DNA from: an uncultured Pseudodesulfovibrio sp. | Lineage (GTDB): Bacteria > Desulfobacterota > Desulfovibrionia > Desulfovibrionales > Desulfovibrionaceae | DNA: 64,000 nucleotides | Assembly: GCF_963662885.1 (NCBI RefSeq) | Contig: NZ_OY760059.1 | Location: 806,001 to 870,000 of the forward strand | Reading direction: 5' to 3' | In this document: positions 35,377 through 44,141 of the stretch, piece after piece | Numbering within the stretch: the first letter of the stretch is position 1 | Layout of the letters: every line of letters starts with the position of its first letter | The notes under the pieces: generated by a model | Told to the model about the DNA's origin: nothing | What the model saw: only the letters and a program-made list of their open reading frames with translations | Databases searched by the model: none | Program-made: the position numbers and the translations under genes

Positions 35377-35583
35377 GGGTGGGGGAAAGGTTTTTTGCAA
35401 TTAATATTCATCCACGATTCCAGGTGTATAGGTGTGTGCAATATGCCGGTTTGATGCTCGAAAAAACGGGGTTTAGCAAAGGTTTGCGGAGGGTTGGAAG
35501 GGGGGAGCCTGCCGAAACCGGATCGTCACTTTTTCGCCATGACGCATGGCCGTTTTACGGGCATCTTGTCTCTAGACTTTCTT

Positions 35584-35612
35584 TTGAAAACTGGTCATGG
35601 TTTACATAACTA
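35584..35612 (+). promoter_or_regulatory. Candidate promoter upstream of phoH
   Basis: TTGAAA and TAACTA are separated by 17 bp. Downstream lies a leader frame with its own GGAGG. Confidence 0.4.
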
Positions 35613-35636
35613 GAAGAACTATAGCGGAGGCGCACA

Positions 35637-35654
35637 ATGAAATTGATTCGCTGA
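35637..35654 (+). other. Five-codon leader frame MKLIR upstream of phoH
   Basis: AGCGGAGGCGCACAATG gives a good ribosome site followed by MKLIR and a TGA. Such minicistrons may control downstream translation, but no attenuator hairpin with a T run is seen before phoH. It may be chance. Confidence 0.3.
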
Positions 35655-35720
35655 TTCCCGGCCACGGGTGCCACGTCGTGAGAAACCCCGGAATCAACAT
35701 CAACCACCGGACGGGGGATT

Positions 35721-36911
35721 ATGGCCCAGAAGCATTTTGTCCTCGACACCAACGTCCTTATTGAAAACCCCAAATGTATCGTCGCCCTGAGAAACGGGGT
35801 GGAAAACCAGATATACATTCCCTACACCGTCCTGGGCGAGTTGGACGGACTGAAGAAAGACCCGCGTATCGGCCACATCGTCTCCCAGGCGGTGCGGGCC
35901 ATCCTCGAAGACGAAGCCGTCCACATCTTCCCCCCGGACTTTGCAGAAACCCTCACGGACCCCGTGATGGATGATCGTATCCTCAAGGAGATTCTCCATG
36001 TGGGGCCGGAAGAGGCGACGCTGATCACCAACGACCGCATCCTCCAGATCAAGGCCAAGTGCTACGGTATTCCGAGCGAGGAATACCGCGACTCGGACCC
36101 GTTCCGGTCCGAGTCCCAGCGCTACACCGGGTTTGTGGAGGAGGATGAGGAACCCGTCCGCAACTGCTTCCGCTGGGAGAACGGCACCCCGATCTTCTAT
36201 GGCCCGGAAGGCCCCAAGGAGATCGGCTACACCCACGAGATCTGGGGGGTTAAGCCGCGCAGCGTGTACCAGAACCTGGCACTCGAACTGATGTTGTGCG
36301 AAGGCATCGACCTTGTCTCCATCCAGTCCGAAGCCGGGTACGGCAAGACCTTCCTGTCCCTGGCCGCGGCCCTGTACCTGATGCTGGAGCGCAAGGATAA
36401 CCCGTATCGCAAGATCTACCTTGTGAAGCCCGTGGTGGAGATCGGGGCCAAGATGGGCTACCTGCCCGGCGACATCGAGGAAAAGATGCTGCCGTACATC
36501 AAGTACATCCAGGACCTGCTCATCAAGCTGCACGACATCCGGCCCGCCAACCGCATCTTCATGGACCCGACCAGCGACTCGTTCAAGTTCAACCCCAAGA
36601 AGTTCGAGGTCCAGCCCGTGGCCTTTTTACGCGGTATGAACATCGAGAACGCGGTGGTCATCGTGGACGAGATGCAGAACCTGTCACGCGGCGAGACCCG
36701 CGCCCTGCTGACCCGCATGGGCGAGGGCGTCAAGTGCATCTGTCTGGGCGATACCCGTCAGGTGGACAATCCGTATCTCAACGAGTCGAACAACGGACTC
36801 AACTGGACAGTCCGCAAGCTCAAGGGGTACAAGAACTATGCGCACATGGTCCTCAAGGGCGACCGCTCGCGCGGCCCCATCACGGACATCGTGCTGAAAT
36901 CAAAACTGTAA
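35721..36911 (+). CDS. PIN-PhoH fusion ATPase/RNase (YlaK type)
   Basis: The 396-aa cytoplasmic protein has an N-terminal PIN nuclease domain (VLDTNVLI with D9, E40, and TND with D105) and a C-terminal PhoH P-loop ATPase. Walker A is EAGYGKT (about 204-210) and Walker B is VVIVDEMQN. PhoH2-type proteins of this build unwind and cleave RNA. The region SFKFNPKKFEVQPVAFLRG, followed by NIENA, is typical. The gene starts a probable operon with the lytic transglycosylase 47 bases downstream. Confidence 0.92.
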   Translation: MAQKHFVLDTNVLIENPKCIVALRNGVENQIYIPYTVLGELDGLKKDPRIGHIVSQAVRAILEDEAVHIFPPDFAETLTDPVMDDRILKEILHVGPEEATLITNDRILQIKAKCYGIPSEEYRDSDPFRSESQRYTGFVEEDEEPVRNCFRWENGTPIFYGPEGPKEIGYTHEIWGVKPRSVYQNLALELMLCEGIDLVSIQSEAGYGKTFLSLAAALYLMLERKDNPYRKIYLVKPVVEIGAKMGYLPGDIEEKMLPYIKYIQDLLIKLHDIRPANRIFMDPTSDSFKFNPKKFEVQPVAFLRGMNIENAVVIVDEMQNLSRGETRALLTRMGEGVKCICLGDTRQVDNPYLNESNNGLNWTVRKLKGYKNYAHMVLKGDRSRGPITDIVLKSKL

Positions 36912-36958
36912 TCGGTTTCGGGCAGGGATTTCCCTGCCCGACCCTGATGGGAGTATAC

Positions 36959-38092
36959 ATGCCCAGGCGGCACCTCGCTCTCCCGCTTGCGGCGGGACTG
37001 ATCCTTTTCTGCTTTGCGCTGCTCGCGTCCTTGCGCGGCCAGGCCCTGGCCGAAGAGGGGGCCGTCGAGATGCTCGCGCCCATGCAGACCGCCACCTTCC
37101 CTTCCCTCGAATCCGCCATCCGCATCAAGGGGCCGCTGTATTTCTGCGGCGAGTTTGTGCCGCTGCATCTGCCCGAGGTGCGCGAGCGTCTGGAAAAGGA
37201 ACTGCTGCTCATGCTCTGGGACCGCGCCCAGGTCATCCTCTGGCTCAAACGCACGGGCCGGTATTTCCCGCATATCCAGACCGTGCTGCGCGGGCGCGAC
37301 ATGCCGGACGATCTCAAGTATATCGCGGTCATCGAGTCCGCGCTCAAGCCCAGGGCCGGGTCCAACCGGGGGGCGCGCGGCATCTGGCAGTTCATCTCTT
37401 CCACGGCCTGCAACTATGACCTGACCGTGGACCGTTTTGTGGACGAGCGGCGCAATTTCTATTTCGCCACGGGCGCGGCCGCGTCCTATCTCAAGGACCT
37501 GCACGACCGGTTCGATTCCTGGACTTTGGCCTGCGCGGCCTACAACATGGGCGAACAGGGCCTGGAGAGGCAGATCGAGAAGCAGGAAGTAAAAGACTAC
37601 TATCACCTGCATCTGCCCGACGAGACACAGCGGTATGTGCTGCGAGCCATCGCGGCCAAGCTGATCCTCAACGACCCGGCGCGTTACGGCTTTGACCTGC
37701 AACCCGACGACTACTACAAGCCGCGCAAATTCGACCGGGTCAAGCTGCGGGCCAAGTACCCCACGCCCCTGACCGTGGTGGCCAAGGCCGCCGGCACCTA
37801 CTACAAGGACATCCGCGACCTCAACCCGCAACTGCTGGGCGAGGTCATCCCGCCCGGTCAGCATGTCCTGTTCCTGCCCGAGGGCGCGGCCGAGGAGTTC
37901 GCCGAGCGCTACCATCCGCTCATGGCCAAGTACCGCGAAACTCTCAAGCCGGAAACCTACGTGGTCAAAAGCGGGGACTCCCTGACCGAGATCGCCCGAA
38001 GCCACGACATGACCCTGTACCAACTGTGCAAGCTGAACAAGCTGAGCAAACGGTCGACCATCCATCCCGGGCAGAAACTGCTCGTTCAGTAA
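36959..38092 (+). CDS. mltD: Membrane-bound lytic transglycosylase (MltD-like) with LysM
   Basis: The chosen ATG gives 377 aa with a signal peptide (ALAEEG near residue 30). The SLT domain carries catalytic E126 in IAVIESALKP, then GARGIWQFISSTA and the ACAAYNMG block, which is the MltD pattern. A LysM repeat (YVVKSGDSLTEIARSHDMTL onward, about 332-377) binds peptidoglycan. No lipobox is seen, so it is probably periplasmic rather than lipid-anchored. It cleaves glycan strands by forming 1,6-anhydro ends during wall remodelling. Confidence 0.92.
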   Translation: MPRRHLALPLAAGLILFCFALLASLRGQALAEEGAVEMLAPMQTATFPSLESAIRIKGPLYFCGEFVPLHLPEVRERLEKELLLMLWDRAQVILWLKRTGRYFPHIQTVLRGRDMPDDLKYIAVIESALKPRAGSNRGARGIWQFISSTACNYDLTVDRFVDERRNFYFATGAAASYLKDLHDRFDSWTLACAAYNMGEQGLERQIEKQEVKDYYHLHLPDETQRYVLRAIAAKLILNDPARYGFDLQPDDYYKPRKFDRVKLRAKYPTPLTVVAKAAGTYYKDIRDLNPQLLGEVIPPGQHVLFLPEGAAEEFAERYHPLMAKYRETLKPETYVVKSGDSLTEIARSHDMTLYQLCKLNKLSKRSTIHPGQKLLVQ

Positions 38093-38150
38093 TCCCGCCT
38101 TTGCCAGTTGCCCGTTGCCTGCGATGCCGACGGCGTGAGGCCGTCTGTTG

Positions 38151-38939
38151 CTACGCGGATGCCCGACGTTTGAGGGCTTTGAGTGCCAGAATCAAGGCGA
38201 GGGTCGAGGCGACGGCGGCGAACAGGGCGAGGCAGAAGGCGGTGAAGACGCCCAGTCTGACCATGCACTCGCTGACAACCACATAGAACAGGATGATGCC
38301 AAGCGCGCTGATGGCGTTGCCCCGTACGGCCGCGACCATCTCCGCCCGGCCACTCTGCTTGTGCAGAAATACCGTCAACGGCCAGGCTACTACGGGGATG
38401 GGGGACAACAGTCCGCTCCAGTGCGGACCGATCAGATGCGCGAGCGCGGTGACGATGAGCAGCAGTGTGGTGGACGCGGCCATCCGGAGGGGAATGCCCC
38501 ACGAAGGGGACTTTGGCGATGCCGCCCGCTTGGCGCTGCTCCCCTCTGTGCGGCGGATTATCAGCGCGATCAAGAGCAGGTCCGCCGGTATGGCCCAACC
38601 CGAGAAAAAGGGTTGGAAGGTCAGTAGGGAGCACGCGGCAAAAAAGACCAGCGAAGTGAGACAGGACAGGAGCACGGAGGCCCGTTTCGAGATCAGAAGA
38701 TAGAAGAAATAGGTCAGCAATACGGCCGTCAGCCCGGACAAGGCGGCGGATGCGGCCCGTTCGGTAAAGGCGGCTCCCTGTTCAATGGCCAGGAAAAACA
38801 TGATGGGCGCCGACGTCAGGGGGAGGCCCGAGATGATGCCGCCGACAAACCCGCCCCACCGTTTGGCGGCCAGCGAAACGCCGAGCATCATGGTCGGGGT
38901 CACGGTGAGCTTGATCAGCAAAAGCTCAAAAGGGGACAT
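38151..38939 (-). CDS. Membrane protein with internal duplication
   Basis: The 262-aa protein has about eight hydrophobic segments. Two halves look alike: GGFVGGIISGLPLTSAPIMF (about 29-48) and GLLSPIPVVAWPLTVFL (about 173-189) share a glycine-turn, a (P)LxxxP motif, and the same helix placement, so it probably arose by tandem duplication. Transporters often have this plan, but I do not recognise the family. It is convergent with mltD and divergent from the acyltransferase. Confidence 0.75.
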   Translation of the reverse strand: MSPFELLLIKLTVTPTMMLGVSLAAKRWGGFVGGIISGLPLTSAPIMFFLAIEQGAAFTERAASAALSGLTAVLLTYFFYLLISKRASVLLSCLTSLVFFAACSLLTFQPFFSGWAIPADLLLIALIIRRTEGSSAKRAASPKSPSWGIPLRMAASTTLLLIVTALAHLIGPHWSGLLSPIPVVAWPLTVFLHKQSGRAEMVAAVRGNAISALGIILFYVVVSECMVRLGVFTAFCLALFAAVASTLALILALKALKRRASA

Positions 38940-39103
38940 GGTGTCACACCGTGGTAAAAGTGTTGGGCACGGAGGATTACCGGCCTATAAGCAGTGCGTA
39001 TCTCTACCTGCCGCTCTTGACGAATGCAAGGACGGACACCCCGGCCGCCGCGCAGGGCCTGGCAAGGCTTCCACGACCGGGCCGCCTCTGCTAGAGAGAG
39101 TAT

Positions 39104-40066
39104 ATGGACGCCCGCAACACCCGCATAGACAACGCCAAGGGGCTGCTCATAATCCTGGTGGTCATGGGCCACCTGATCTGGCCCGTTCCCAGCGGCGACC
39201 GAGCGGCGGACGGGCTCTATTTCTTCGTCTACTTCTTCCATATGCCCATGTTCGCCCTGATCTCGGGGTATCTCTCCCGGGCCGAAGCCGGGCGGGCGGC
39301 ACTGGTCAGAAACGGACGTCTGCTTCTGGTCCCGTACGTCGTTTTCTTTGCTCTGCATGCCCTCGCCCTGAGGCTCATGGGCGAGACGCCGTATCCGTTT
39401 CTCCAGGGACATTACGGGCTGTGGTACCTGCTCAGCCTGTTCTGCTGGCGGATGCTCCTGCCCTATGTCCGCCGCGTACCCCTTGCCCTGTCTGCGAGCA
39501 TCGTGCTGGCGCTGGCCGTCGGGTTCGTCCCGTTCATCGGTCTGGACCTCAGCCTGTCCAGGACCGTTGTCCTCCTGCCCTTTTTCCTGGCTGGTCATCG
39601 TATGCGGGAAAAGGGCAGGGCGCCCACCGAAGTGCTCAGCCGTCCCGCGGGAGCGGCCCTGGTAGTGGCCGGGCTGGTCCTGGCCTGGCTGGTGTCCGGC
39701 TATGCCTTCCAGACTTTGGTTTACGGCAACGCTCCGTACTCGGCCCTGGGGGCGGGTGTGGGTGTCGGATTCACGGCTCGGGCAATCCAGTTGGCGGTGG
39801 CCTTCGGGCTCGGGCTGGGCGCGCTTGCTCTGGTCCCTTCGGGGGAGAGCCCGTTGACCCGCATCGGTCGCCATTCCCTGCACGTGTATCTGCTTCACTC
39901 GGTACTGCTTGTTCCCTACAGGCACTGGCCGTCCGCCTACGGGTTCCTCGGCTCCACGGTCTGGCTGCTGGTCCCGGCGGCCTTTGTCCTGGCCTATGTC
40001 CTGGCCAGCCCTCTGGTGGTCAGGTGGACTTGCCGTCTGGTTTCGCCTCTGCCTCCGGCGCGGTGA
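39104..40066 (+). CDS. Membrane acyltransferase (acyltransferase-3 family)
   Basis: The 320-aa multi-helix protein opens with RIDNAKGLLIILVVMGHL and FFVYFFHMPMFALISGYLS, where the conserved His residues of acyltransferase-3 enzymes are visible. This branch includes fucose-4-O-acetylase-like proteins that modify glycans at the membrane. It contains about ten transmembrane helices and no SGNH domain. It lies 194 bases upstream of a second, larger acyltransferase and may serve the same surface polysaccharide. Confidence 0.88.
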   Translation: MDARNTRIDNAKGLLIILVVMGHLIWPVPSGDRAADGLYFFVYFFHMPMFALISGYLSRAEAGRAALVRNGRLLLVPYVVFFALHALALRLMGETPYPFLQGHYGLWYLLSLFCWRMLLPYVRRVPLALSASIVLALAVGFVPFIGLDLSLSRTVVLLPFFLAGHRMREKGRAPTEVLSRPAGAALVVAGLVLAWLVSGYAFQTLVYGNAPYSALGAGVGVGFTARAIQLAVAFGLGLGALALVPSGESPLTRIGRHSLHVYLLHSVLLVPYRHWPSAYGFLGSTVWLLVPAAFVLAYVLASPLVVRWTCRLVSPLPPAR

Positions 40067-40259
40067 GGAGTGCAGGCCGCTGCCGGTTTCCGACCGGCTA
40101 GGACCTGTTGCCCGGAGCGCCGTTCTTTCGCTCCCGGAACTGTTTTTCCCGCTCTTTCAACCAGGTCCGTTTGACTCGCGCAGGTCCGCATGGTAGGCCG
40201 CATCCGTTGGTGGAAGCGGCCTGTCGCGTCCCCCTTTGCCGAAGGCGTAAAACGACCAC

Positions 40260-42167
40260 ATGATGCGTTACAGACCAGAAATCGACGGGTTGCGGGCCGT
40301 AGCCGTCCTCGGCGTATTCCTCTTTCACCTGGGCCTGGGGCCGTTCTCCGGCGGCTGGCTCGGCGTGGACATCTTCTTCGTCATCTCGGGCTATCTCATC
40401 TCTTCGCTGCTGTTCCGCGAACTGGCCGAAACAGGCACGGTTTCGTTGTCCGGCTTCTACCTGCGCCGGGTGCGGCGCATCGGCCCGGCCCTTCTCGTCT
40501 GCCTGATCGGGTCCTTCCCCCTGGCCCTGGTGGTCGCCAAGACCTATATCTTCAGCCAATACTGCCAGTCGTTGCTGGCGGCCCTGTTTTCGGTCTCGAA
40601 CATCTTCTTCTGGCAGCACGCCGGGTATTTCGAACTGGATGCCCAGCTCTCGCCTCTGCTCCATACCTGGACCCTGGGCGTGGAGGAGCAGTTCTATTTC
40701 ATCATTCCCATTCTCTTCGTGCTGCTGGGCAAACTGGCCCCCAGGCGCAAGCCGCTCTTCTTCGGCGGCCTTTTCGCCCTGATGGTCGGGTCTTTCCTGG
40801 CCTGCCGCTACGGGCGGGACTTTCTGTCCACACCGTTTCGTTTCTATATGCTGCCCACGCGCGGGTGGGAGTTGCTGGTCGGCATCTTCACCGCACTGAT
40901 CCTGCACGTTCGGCCCAACCTGCGCCGCAGGACGATTCTGACCGAGATCCTCTCCATGGCCGGTCTGGCCTTCGTGGTCTTTTGCTTCATCTACTATTCC
41001 GGCGGTTCCCACTTCACGGAAAAGGCCCTGTTCGTCACGCTGGGCACGGCGTTGTTCATCGGCACGGTGACCGAGTCCTCGATCTGCGGCAGGGTGCTCG
41101 GCGCAAAGCCGGTCCGGTTCATCGGCAAGATTTCCTATTCCCTGTATCTCTGGCACTGGCCGCTGATCTTTTTGTGGAACCTTGCGGCCCTGCGTTACGG
41201 TTTCAGCAACGGTATCCTGCCCAGCATCGCGATTCTGTTGGTTGCCACCCTGATCGCCACCCTGTCCTGGAAGTTCGTCGAGACCCCGTTCCGGCGCAAG
41301 GGCTCATGGTCGTCCTGCCTCAAGCCCCTGGTTCCTCTGGCTCTGGTGGTTTGCGTTCTGGCCTGGGTCGGCTTCACCCGGCTCGGCGGCGGCCAGACCG
41401 TCTACGCCCTGAACGAGGACGGCGCGGCCCACTTCAGTTCATACGAGGACATCGAACAGGGACACTACTATCCGGTCGGGCCGCAGGGCCAGACTCCGCA
41501 ATTCATCCTCATCGGCGACAGCCACGCCAAGGCGTTCAGCCCGGCCGTGATCGCCCTGGCCGACGAATACGGCATCGCGGGCGTGACCGGCATGAAGGAC
41601 GGCACCGGACCGCTGCCCAACATTCGCCGCCTCAACCGGCTGACCTCGCCGCCCTTTGCCGCCCGCTGGCAGGAGCATATCCTGCGTGGCGACATCAAAA
41701 ACGTGCTCATGGTCGCCAAGTGGGATCGCTATTACCATCCGGAGTCGTGGAAGTACCTGGGCAGCTACCCGCAGTGGAACCCGGACACGGCCATGCGCGA
41801 ACTGCGCGACACGGTGCAGGCGATCCTCGACGCCGGGTGCGAGGTCTGGATTCTCGACGAGGTGCCCAATTTTTCCAAGGACCCCATCGTCATGACCCGA
41901 ATTCACGACAACAAGCCGTGGCAGGAACCGTTGGAAGCGGACGGGAAGATCCATTTCGCGCGCAAGGCGCTAACCGACATCCATTCTCCGCATCTGCACA
42001 TCCTGGACCCGTATCCGGTGCTGGCCCCTGAGGGCCGCGTAACGGCCGTGCGCGACGGGCGTTTCCTGTACAAGGATACCACCCACCTGACTTCCGACGG
42101 CGCGCTGCTCCTCAAGCCGGTGCTCCGGCCCATGTTCGACGCCATGCGCGCCGAGGACCGGCAATAG
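40260..42167 (+). CDS. OafA-type acyltransferase with C-terminal SGNH domain
   Basis: The 635-aa protein pairs an acyltransferase-3 membrane domain (YRPEIDGLRAVAVLGVFLFH, then LGVDIFFVISGYLI) with a periplasmic SGNH hydrolase-like domain. In the latter, GDSH (about residue 418) supplies the nucleophile Ser, and DTTH near 606 supplies the catalytic Asp/His. Proteins of this build O-acetylate O-antigen, peptidoglycan or other surface glycans. HEDxxH-like elements are not needed in this class. A terminator follows. Confidence 0.92.
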   Translation: MMRYRPEIDGLRAVAVLGVFLFHLGLGPFSGGWLGVDIFFVISGYLISSLLFRELAETGTVSLSGFYLRRVRRIGPALLVCLIGSFPLALVVAKTYIFSQYCQSLLAALFSVSNIFFWQHAGYFELDAQLSPLLHTWTLGVEEQFYFIIPILFVLLGKLAPRRKPLFFGGLFALMVGSFLACRYGRDFLSTPFRFYMLPTRGWELLVGIFTALILHVRPNLRRRTILTEILSMAGLAFVVFCFIYYSGGSHFTEKALFVTLGTALFIGTVTESSICGRVLGAKPVRFIGKISYSLYLWHWPLIFLWNLAALRYGFSNGILPSIAILLVATLIATLSWKFVETPFRRKGSWSSCLKPLVPLALVVCVLAWVGFTRLGGGQTVYALNEDGAAHFSSYEDIEQGHYYPVGPQGQTPQFILIGDSHAKAFSPAVIALADEYGIAGVTGMKDGTGPLPNIRRLNRLTSPPFAARWQEHILRGDIKNVLMVAKWDRYYHPESWKYLGSYPQWNPDTAMRELRDTVQAILDAGCEVWILDEVPNFSKDPIVMTRIHDNKPWQEPLEADGKIHFARKALTDIHSPHLHILDPYPVLAPEGRVTAVRDGRFLYKDTTHLTSDGALLLKPVLRPMFDAMRAEDRQ

Positions 42168-42287
42168 CCGACAAATCCTGCCGGAAAACCGGGCAGCCGT
42201 TCCCTTCGAAACCGCTTGCAATCCCTGTCGTCTGCTGGCGTACGGGCGCTCCTGGGCAGGCCGCAGATGTCTCGATCAAGTATAAGA

Positions 42288-42316
42288 AAAGGCCCCGGTC
42301 ATAGACCGGGGCCTTT
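42288..42316. terminator. Bidirectional terminator between oafA-like gene and ald
   Basis: AAAGGCCCCGGTC and GACCGGGGCCTTT pair perfectly around ATA. Confidence 0.8.
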
Positions 42317-42341
42317 ATGCTTTGCGCCTCGTGAGAGGGTG

Positions 42342-43454
42342 CTACATCTGAGCGAGCGCCTCTTCCGGGGTAATGGATTCGATGTCCAGGGCGGCACCGA
42401 CAGCCGGGCAGGTCAGCTTGCCGTCCCAGGTGTTCAGGCCCAGGGCCAGACCGGCGTCGTCCTTGAGGGCGGCCACGCCCTTGGCGGCAAGGCGCAGGGC
42501 GTAGGGAGCGGTCTGGTTGACCAGAGCGAAAGTGGAGGTGCGGGGCACGGCGCCGGGCATGTTGGCCACGCCGTAGTGGACCACGCCGTCGATGACGTAG
42601 GTCGGGTTGTCGTGCGTAGTGGCCTTGGTGGTCTCGATGCAACCGCCCTGGTCGACAGCCACGTCGACGATGACCGAGCCTTCCTTCATCAGGGGCAGCA
42701 TGTCGCGGGTGATCAGGTTCGGGGTCTTGGCACCGGGCAGCAGGACCGCGCCGATGACCAGGTCGGCCCGCTGGACCATCTGGCGGATGTTGGGTTCGGT
42801 GGACATCATGGTGGTCAGGCGGCCCTGGAAGACTTCGTCCAGGTACTGCAGACGCTGGTGGGAGAGGTCGAGGATGGTCACGCGAGCGCCCATGCCCATG
42901 GCGATGCGGGCCGCGTTGGTGCCGACCACGCCGCCGCCCAGAACGACCACTTCAGCGGGGTACACGCCGGGCACGCCGCCCAGAAGAATACCGCGACCGC
43001 CCTGGGTTTTCTCCAGGTAGTGCGCGCCCACCTGGGTGGCCATACGGCCGGCGACCTCGGACATGGGGGTCAGCAGGGGCAGGGTGCCGTCGGCGGACTT
43101 GACGGTCTCGTAGGCAACGCCGGTGGTGCCGGAGTCGAGCAGAGCCTTGGTCAGCTCGGGAGCGGCGGCCAGGTGCAGGTAGGTGAACAGGAGCAGGCCC
43201 TTGCGCAGGTACTGAAATTCGGAAGCCAGCGGCTCCTTGACCTTGATGACCATCTCGGCGCCCCACGCCTCGGCTGCGGACACCATCTTGGCGCCGGCGG
43301 CGACGTACTCTTCATCGGTCAGGCCGCTGCCCAGTCCCGCACCGGCCTCGACCAGCACCTCGTTGCCCTGACGGACCAGGGATTCCACTGCGCCGGGGGT
43401 CATGGCGACACGATTTTCCAGCGTCTTAATTTCTTTGGGGATACCGATAATCAT
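42342..43454 (-). CDS. ald: Alanine dehydrogenase
   Basis: The 370-aa enzyme interconverts alanine with pyruvate and ammonia using NAD. Its start MIIGIPKEIKTLENRVAMTP, the KVKEP and HLAAAPELT motifs, and the Rossmann block VVLGGGVVGTNAARIAMG are diagnostic. Length equals the family norm. AAGGAG precedes the start. It follows an Lrp-type regulator by 46 bases on the same strand, which suggests control by amino-acid level. Confidence 0.96.
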   Translation of the reverse strand: MIIGIPKEIKTLENRVAMTPGAVESLVRQGNEVLVEAGAGLGSGLTDEEYVAAGAKMVSAAEAWGAEMVIKVKEPLASEFQYLRKGLLLFTYLHLAAAPELTKALLDSGTTGVAYETVKSADGTLPLLTPMSEVAGRMATQVGAHYLEKTQGGRGILLGGVPGVYPAEVVVLGGGVVGTNAARIAMGMGARVTILDLSHQRLQYLDEVFQGRLTTMMSTEPNIRQMVQRADLVIGAVLLPGAKTPNLITRDMLPLMKEGSVIVDVAVDQGGCIETTKATTHDNPTYVIDGVVHYGVANMPGAVPRTSTFALVNQTAPYALRLAAKGVAALKDDAGLALGLNTWDGKLTCPAVGAALDIESITPEEALAQM

Positions 43455-43500
43455 CTGATGCTCCTTTGCAAAGCTCTCCGCCCTCTCCGGCGGCCTAACG

Positions 43501-43983
43501 TTATTTGGTGAAGGTTTCGATCACGGCGTCGGGCAACAGCAGCCACTTGCGCCGGGATTTCATGACAACGAACGATTCGGAGGCGTTGATGCCGCCCACA
43601 GTGGACAGGTCCCTGTCCAGGAATCGGTAGAGGTCGTCCATGCCTTCCTGGCAGACGATCTCCACGATGATATCGTAGCGGCCGGTAACGGCGGCCGCCC
43701 AGTTGACCCGGGGCAGTCCCCCGATCTGGTCCAGTTTCTCACCGAGCTGCTCATGGCTCATCAGGCTGATGCCCACCAGGGCCACGGTCAGCCCCTTGAC
43801 GCGGGTCGGGTTGACCAGTCCGGCCACCTTGAGCGCGCCGGCCTGCATCAGGTTCTTGAGCCTGGAGCGGACGGTGGGAGCGGTCACGCCCGTAGCCGTA
43901 CCGATCTTGCCGGGGGAAAGCTGTCCGTCCCGGGTCAGCTCGGCCACCAGCCGCTTGTCTTGTGAATCCAATGCGTTTTTCAT
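43501..43983 (-). CDS. Lrp/AsnC-family transcriptional regulator
   Basis: The 160-aa protein has an N-terminal winged helix (LDSQDKRLVAELTRDGQLSPGKIGTATGVTAPTVRSRLKNL) and a C-terminal RAM domain (YDIIVEIVCQEGMDDLYRFL). It sits directly upstream of ald and probably regulates it in response to alanine or another amino acid, as is usual for Lrp-ald pairs. An inverted repeat over its own -10 region suggests autoregulation. Confidence 0.92.
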   Translation of the reverse strand: MKNALDSQDKRLVAELTRDGQLSPGKIGTATGVTAPTVRSRLKNLMQAGALKVAGLVNPTRVKGLTVALVGISLMSHEQLGEKLDQIGGLPRVNWAAAVTGRYDIIVEIVCQEGMDDLYRFLDRDLSTVGGINASESFVVMKSRRKWLLLPDAVIETFTK

Positions 43984-44027
43984 TTTTGTCAGCCTGTGTT
44001 TTCTTTTTAGAAAGCCTTGTGGGGTTC

Positions 44028-44057
44028 TTTTTACCTAAAAGTAAAAAATATTGTCAA
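44028..44057 (-). promoter_or_regulatory. Promoter and operator of the lrp-ald unit
   Basis: On the minus strand TTGACA and TAAAAA are 18 bp apart. A perfect inverted repeat TTTTTAC-N6-GTAAAAA (44028-44047) covers the -10 box and resembles an operator. Confidence 0.55.
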
Positions 44058-44141
44058 TGATTTTTTGCGAACACGAAATATGGCGCAAAGCGTCACACAC
44101 CCTGCCGGGCGTGCGTTGCAAAGCGTTTTGGCGGAGAGGGG

